DNA of 64,000 nt from Pseudorasbora parva (lineage: Eukaryota; Chordata; Actinopteri; Cypriniformes; Gobionidae): positions 4,490,909 through 4,554,908 of the forward strand of contig NC_090187.1 in NCBI RefSeq assembly GCF_024679245.1, in the 5' to 3' direction. Made by a program: the position numbers and the translations under genes. The notes below the pieces were generated by a model. The model saw only the letters and a program-made list of their open reading frames with translations. It did no database searches and was not told the DNA's origin. The number at the start of each line of letters is the position of its first letter. Within the stretch, counting starts at the first letter, position 1. This document shows positions 58,661-64,000 of this stretch, piece by piece.

Positions 58661-59541
58661 AAGCATTTTTGCGTTCTTTGGTAAGATTATTTTGCCGTTA
58701 TTTGTTTGTTATTACTCTATAGTTTACTCTATTCTTCTCCGAGTTCACCGGTCACTTACTCTCATGTATTTTGTGAGAAGAGGATGAATTTGATGTAAAT
58801 CCGACAGATCTGATTCTCTGAGGCGCAAACTAACATGACGGCGCCCATCTCGCATTATAGATCAACTTATATCATTATGAAAAATAACTTTCACATGTTT
58901 GAAAATCAAAATATCAGATAGCTCATGACATAGTTTATGGATATTTTAAATAAAAAAGAAAAATACTAAATAAACGATACAGCTGAGCCCTGATCTGTCA
59001 TAAAGCGCTATTGCGGCTGCTGTGTGTCGTGATGTGAGAAGCACGAAGTGTTGCCATAGAAACAATACATTCTAAGCCAGAGTCATATTAATGCAAAATA
59101 ATGTTGAACTGAAGCTGATCTGTAGCAGACCAAGACTACAGATTATTTTTCTGTTATTAGTGCTGTAATATCACTATTATTAGGGGGGCTGTTATTTATA
59201 GATAAATTTGGCCTATTGTAGTTGGGTCAGGTGGCTTTAGCTTTTACTGTAAATTTAAGTAAAATGTGTTTTTTATCTATTTATATATTTAAGTATACTA
59301 TAAAATGTTAATACGTTGTTTAATTTAAAGAAAAATCAATAAATGCCGTTATTTAATGTCATTCACCGTTGTTTTGTGGCTCTTTTAAAAAAAAAAGTAT
59401 CAGTTCAGGGGCCGTTTAGAAATTGAAAAAAACTAGGGCATGGAATGATACCCAACCCTATCTGTAATACAATCTGTGTGTATATATATATATATATATA
59501 TGTCAAAGATACGTTCTAGAATAAGCTGGGGCAAATCTTCA
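58661..59541. other. AT-rich non-coding stretch
   Basis: Near 59443 GAATGATACCCAACCCTA resembles the tip of a hAT-type repeat, but no partner end was found. A short (TA)n tract lies at 59480-59502. Confidence 0.4.
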
Positions 59542-59990
59542 GTGATGTTCCTGGGGTCATTGGCCGTTTCGGGTCTTTTAACAGCACATGTCCTCGCTCA
59601 GGTGACCCAGCCAGGGTTGATCAGATCCTGACCTACGCCCCAGCAGCACTAGCCCAGGGATCGCTTCTCTTGAGCCACAGTCACCTGGAGGCCCTTTTTG
59701 AAGCCTTCATAGCGGACTTAATGGCTTTTCTCTTCGTAGCCCGAGTAATGCCAAGCAGTGTGCATACATTACACAGTGACAGACCAGCAAAGCCCCTACA
59801 CCCAACTTTGATGGGCCCACAGTGTGCCTTCCAGCCCACCCTTCTGCACTCCTCCACCAGCTCCTGATACCTTGACCGCTTCCATTCATTTGCCTCCTCT
59901 ATGTGGTCCTCCCAGGGAACTCTAAGCTCTATAAAGAGCACCTGCTTCAAAGTGGCTGATGGTAGCACCAAGGGTCTCCAGCCTTGACAA
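59542..59990 (-). pseudogene. non-LTR retrotransposon C-terminal (restriction-like endonuclease) fragment
   Basis: The minus frame 59681-59971 reads KQVLFIELRVPWEDHIEEAN, RYQELVEECRRVGWKAH, then VGCRGFAGLSLCNV. The pattern E-L-x-V-P-W-E...Y-x-E-L...G-W-x-A...V-G-C-R-G-F is what I know from the C-terminal endonuclease region of LINEs with restriction-like endonucleases (R2/NeSL-like) in fish and corals. Beyond it ASR, a stop in place of the usual Trp, then LWLKRSDPWA can be read. No reverse transcriptase is present, so this is a short LINE remnant. Confidence 0.6.
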
Positions 59991-60114
59991 ATGTGATGTT
60001 CCTCCAGTGGCAGCCATGCTTATTTGTTGGCTATAGCTTTGGAGACGGACTCTGACATTGTTTGTTTGTTTGTGCTTTTGTTTAGCTTTTTTATTCTATA
60101 TATATAAATAAAAA

Positions 60115-60437
60115 AAAAATTGTGTTTGAGGGGTATAATGTGTGTTATTTTGGCAAGGTTGCCTTCTAAAATTCTTATAATAGAGGTCACTTCAACCCGC
60201 GGACATGGAAAACAACCCTCGGGAAAAAATGGAGACTTGGCAACACAGTGCAGTTGAGTTCTGTTGACATTTGACAACTAACATTATGCGTCGCTTCGTT
60301 GCTCTGATTGGTTGTAGATCTACCCAATTAAGGTCTTTCCTGGTTCAGTTGAAACACGCCCCATAATCACAGCCTAATGAAGCAGTATCAGACTCATATT
60401 CAGAATAGAATTGAGTATGACCACGTCAGGCTACTGA
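60115..60437 (+). repeat. interspersed repeat family R1, copy 3 (3' part)
   Basis: TGTGTGTTATTTTGGCAAGG (approximately), GAAACACGCCCCATAATCAC and the terminal ACGTCAGGCTA match 7538-7846. A small insertion (ACATTTGACAACTAACATTA) lies at about 60268-60287. Confidence 0.7.
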
Positions 60438-61591
60438 GAGATCTGTGTAATTAGCTTTTCTCTGTTTCCTTAGACCCATGCTAGGCAACTAACTCATCCT
60501 TGGTTGCCTTTAGCATCTCAGAACACCGTGTGGGGTGATGTATGGTGCGTATTGATCTCTGGATCATGTGACCTGAATCAATACCCAGAAATCACTGCCC
60601 TGTATTCAGTGACAGCAAAGGGACGGAAAGGCAGTCTGGCTTCTAAAGGTCAGCTTTAGGGCGCAAGGACGGGTCCTTGAAAGTGCTCTGGTTTGCAGCG
60701 GCTGAGCACATCAATTCTATCATGGCAAGAGGAAGGTCATCTTTCCGGCACGGATGTATTTATGGCCCTGTAGGGCATTCAGGGAAGTTATTCCCTCTTG
60801 AGTTTCACAGAAACATACAACGCCATGCAAAGGTTCTGCTTCGTAGTGTGGCTGTGTTGGATGTTTCATTACAAAAGACTTGAATTGAAGTTGAAGGGCC
60901 TTGGAGAGTTAGACGTATGTCTGGCTTTAGCAGTGTAAGACATGACTTGCTCTTTGGGTATGTCAAGACTTGACTTTGGAGTCTCGGCTGTAATGAGTGA
61001 TTGACGTGCTTGTTAGCAAGATCTAACAATCGACTTGAAGATGGATCGACGACACCTTTTTAGCTGCAGCATCAGTAACAGCCACATTGAGGCATGAAGG
61101 GGACGGGGATATTGACCAGCTGGTTACCGCTCTCTGCCTGGAAGCTTTGAATTCATTCCAACAACAGCATCATGGGTGTTGTGGGGATCTAACATCGCTA
61201 ACCTGTCCTTTTGAAGTCAACGTGGAGGAAAATTAGACACATTTAATGTAATCTTAATGCATTTTCTGTTGTTTTGTTCCACTTCTAAAGTGACTTTTCT
61301 CTGTAGGTCGCTCAGGTACAGTTAATGGTTAATGTTAACCAAAAGCCTAACAGATATTTTATAGCCTATGTTTTAGAGCCCGATCTGATCAAAATATGAT
61401 GGATAAAATCGCGTCCTTCTGGGTTTTTTTATTGAGTTTTGTGTTTCACTCTGATTGATGTCAAGTAAAATGGGTTGTGATTTTTCTTTCCACAAGCCAT
61501 TCCAGTGTCTTTTTGCTGTGAAATCTTTCATGATTTGTATTAAAGGGTACATTATACACACAGCCAATCTCATGTTAAACTTGAGTATCTA
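60438..61591. other. non-coding stretch
   Basis: Small frames only (60677-60883, 60805-61029); nothing recognised. Confidence 0.4.
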
Positions 61592-62060
61592 TAGAGTAGT
61601 GTTGATCCTTCGTATCTCCGAAAAGTCTTAAGTTTTATCATATTTATGAAAGACAGATACACTGTACCGATTATTTCTGAAAATATCCAAACTCATGGAT
61701 GCGTGTAGTGGGCGGAGCTAAAGAGTCATGAGCAAAGGCGCACCTATGGCACACACACACACACGCAATACATCATGGATCATTTTTGATTCACAATACG
61801 TTCATGTTGTTGACATTATATACAATTGCGTGCCAATTGCCAACAAAACACACACATTTGATACAGCTTTGCTGACCTGTTCGCTTAACGCTGGGTTATT
61901 TGAGAAGCTGAACAAGGTTATCTTTCCCTCACAATCAAAAACACACTTATTTAGTGACATTGGTGATTTTGTGGTCTAAAAACAAAATGGCAGTGCTGTA
62001 ACCCATATTCCGTAACCCGAACGAAGCTCATTGCTGGGCGTGCTCTTGTTCTCGCTCTGC
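61592..62060 (-). mobile_element. THAP-exon repeat family, copy B
   Basis: It matches 6125-7080 at both ends (CTATAGAGTAGTGTTGATCC and the THAP block) but is about half as long, so it carries a larger internal deletion. An (AC)n patch lies at 61750-61763. Confidence 0.65.
61876..61960 (-). pseudogene. THAP exon relic, copy B
   Basis: From an ATG at 61960 the minus strand reads MSLNKCVFDCEGKITLFSFS, then NNPALSEQ. Compared with copy A the first two Cys ligands (C-x3-C) and the FS(F)...P-A-L block are kept; the sequence then runs into the internal deletion before the Trp and the C-x-x-H pair. Confidence 0.7.
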
Positions 62061-63322
62061 GTGATGTGTGCAAGCAATTCATTTTTTTTTGCGTCTGGTG
62101 TGTACAGACAAATTGCTCATCACTGGAATCTTATTGCATTGCTGTAAGGGCCAAGATAATAAAAATAAAAAATATAAAAAAAACACTTTCTAAAACATTT
62201 TCTGTTATATTTAATCTGAAGTTTATATAGCTGTTCCATTAAAAAAAAGGGTATATATATATATATATATATATATAGTTTTCAATGACTATTATTTCAT
62301 AGGTCAGGCATAACATGGTTAACTCGAATGCCTCTTTTTTGACCCTCCCTTCAACGCCAATGCCATCCACCTTGTATTACTCCATGCCATTTTATTATAT
62401 ATTTAATCACGTCCCACTATTGATTCAGAAGGATATTCCTGCGGCATAGAGAAAAGCATTTAACCCATCGCATCCGGCAGGAAGACATTTTGATTTATCA
62501 GTCGAAGCATTATCATGTGAACAAATTAGCATCCATTGACCCAAGGGCGAGATATTATTTTATCCGTCTCTTTTTCATTTTTGAACTAGTTTCTGCTCAT
62601 CACAGGAACTCTTGGAGGTCGTTCGTGAATTGAGCAGGAAATCATTACCTCCCTGTGAATTGATTGTTAGAAAGACCTCATCATGAGGAGTCCCATGTGT
62701 ACATGTGTGTTGCGGCAGGAAGGACACAGTTAACTGAGGATAGCTGTAGTGTGCCCTTCATAGGCTCCTGTGCTCAGTGACAGCAGCGTTTCGGGTCTGA
62801 CCTGATCCCCCTGTGTACTTAAACAATAGGCTACCTGTCATTTCAAGGGTGCCACATACTTCAACATATCCACAGTAACACTCATGTGACACACACACAC
62901 ACCCACCTTTATATCACTCTTCTCACTCCATTAATCTGAAGGCACAACCCGATTCACTCTCTGAATTGGTATTGTTCCCTTTCACATACACTTGTGGGAT
63001 GAAACGTTTCCATCACCCCATTTTTCTGATCTCAAACATGTGGCCGGCGCTCTCTTTCAGTCCTGCTGTGTGTGATACATTCTGCCTCAGGGGGCAGAGC
63101 AACGAAAATGATGATGATGGATCCTCATAATTGCATTGAGTCCTGCCTACAAAAGCAGCTCATGTGTCGATCTGAAGGGGATGAAAACAGGTATCAGCGA
63201 GTCAAGGCTGTGCGCAGTTATACATGGACGTGATCTAGAGAGAGCGAGATAGAGAGAGAGAGTCATGTAACCTCATCCATCACATGGCATCTTGGCCTAA
63301 GAAGCCTCTGAGAAAGCACACC
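62061..63322. other. non-coding stretch, possibly unique
   Basis: A (TA)n tract at 62252-62277 and a GAGA patch at 63238-63262. 62400-62690 has no repeat features. No exon is supported. Confidence 0.4.
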
Positions 63323-63741
63323 AGGGCTGCACAAGAAATCGCATTTTACATGAAATCGTGCTTATCGCGATTTGATTATGAAATTGCGAAGGGTGCGATG
63401 ATCTTTTATGGGCAGTTTGTCAGTTTAGGATGGCTCTGTGCTCTGTGATCAGTTTGACTTGCTCATAATGTGCATTTGAAAAAGCAACATGCGTCAAACA
63501 TCTTTCCAAACACGAGAAGCATTTAGTCATGTTTAATTAATCAAAGCGTTTCAGTTTGTGTATTCAGCTCACCGATAGGATGATGCTCATAGGGATTTCC
63601 ATGAACGACATGTGCCATCGTACTTTTGCGTTACCCTGTTACCCAGCGCGAGAGCACCTTCTGGTTTGCAGAGCAGCGTTACTATAATCACAGCCTTTGC
63701 CAAATTGGGTGTGGTTTTATTGCGATATATCGTGCAGCCCT
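63323..63741. mobile_element. hAT-like MITE
   Basis: The left tip AGGGCTGCACAAGAAATCGC and the complement of the right tip AGGGCTGCACGATATATCGC are inverted repeats characteristic of hAT MITEs in fish. No convincing 8-bp duplication was found. 419 bp, non-coding; followed by a CA-rich patch. Confidence 0.75.
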
Positions 63742-63867
63742 AAAACACACACACCCACACACACACACACACACACCCACAGTCATTCTGATCTGATAAT
63801 GTGATTTAAAACAAAATTGCTACAGAAATTAAAAGATTTGTTATATCTATTGAATCTCTAATATGAC

Positions 63868-64000
63868 TTAAAGGGGTCCTGTTATGCTTATTTACATGCT
63901 CAACTTTATTTAGTGTGTAATATTGCTGTTTGAGCTTGAAGATAGTCTCCCTGAAATGCTTCAATTGTAGTCTTGGGTTTTTTTTCCAGGAACGAACACA
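63868..64000 (+). mobile_element. TTAA-ended element, left end, cut by the window edge
   Basis: TTAAAGGGGTCCTGTTATGC, then TTTAGTGTGTAATATTGCTG, matches the start of the element at 44209 (CAGTGTGTAATATAACTG). It continues past the end of the window. Confidence 0.65.

Overview
This window looks like teleost nuclear DNA, most likely from a cyprinid (zebrafish, carp or goldfish type). The evidence is the mix of interspersed repeats: several DNA-transposon families with TTAA, 8-bp or TA target sites, a DIRS1-like tyrosine-recombinase retrotransposon, L2/CR1-type LINE 3' tails, a tRNA-derived SINE, and long (AT)n, (GT)n, (TTCC)n and (CTA)n tracts. There is no bacterial-style gene density. Almost every long reading frame is either low-complexity repeat or a decayed transposon gene.

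Layout. 0-10 kb is a dense pile of DNA elements: MITEs, a hAT element with perfect 8-bp target duplication at 2867-4192, a Harbinger-like element with a Myb/SANT-like fragment, a THAP-exon repeat, and a TTAA-ended element at 8383-9922. 10.6-11.3 kb is a strongly strand-biased pyrimidine tract. 13.6-15.4 kb holds an old repeat with an expanded trinucleotide microsatellite and a decayed Tc1/mariner element. 18.6-19.5 kb is a 15-bp minisatellite open in all three minus-strand frames. 25.3-28.0 kb is a DIRS1-like element on the minus strand that has lost its RT palm. 30.9-35.4 kb holds a Tc1 element and a MITE made from the ends of the same family.

The only stretch that looks like a host gene is 35.5-36.16 kb on the plus strand. 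It has a CpG- and GA-rich leader, a short upstream ORF, then an ATG followed ten codons later by a consensus GTAAGT donor. I infer a first coding exon of an unidentified gene. If so, much of the remaining 28 kb, which shows no convincing exon, may be its first intron. A CpG-rich patch follows at 36.9-37.3 kb. The rest (37-64 kb) is AT-rich noncoding DNA with further TTAA-ended elements, hAT elements, a SINE, LINE tails and a fold-back element at about 51.0-51.4 kb.

The common theme is a remarkable number of TTAA-ended elements, together with three relics of THAP-type zinc-finger exons. In combination this fits the Kolobok superfamily, though no Kolobok transposase catalytic domain is visible here. 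Family names rest on motif recognition, not on a database search. Repeat boundaries are approximate unless a target duplication is stated.
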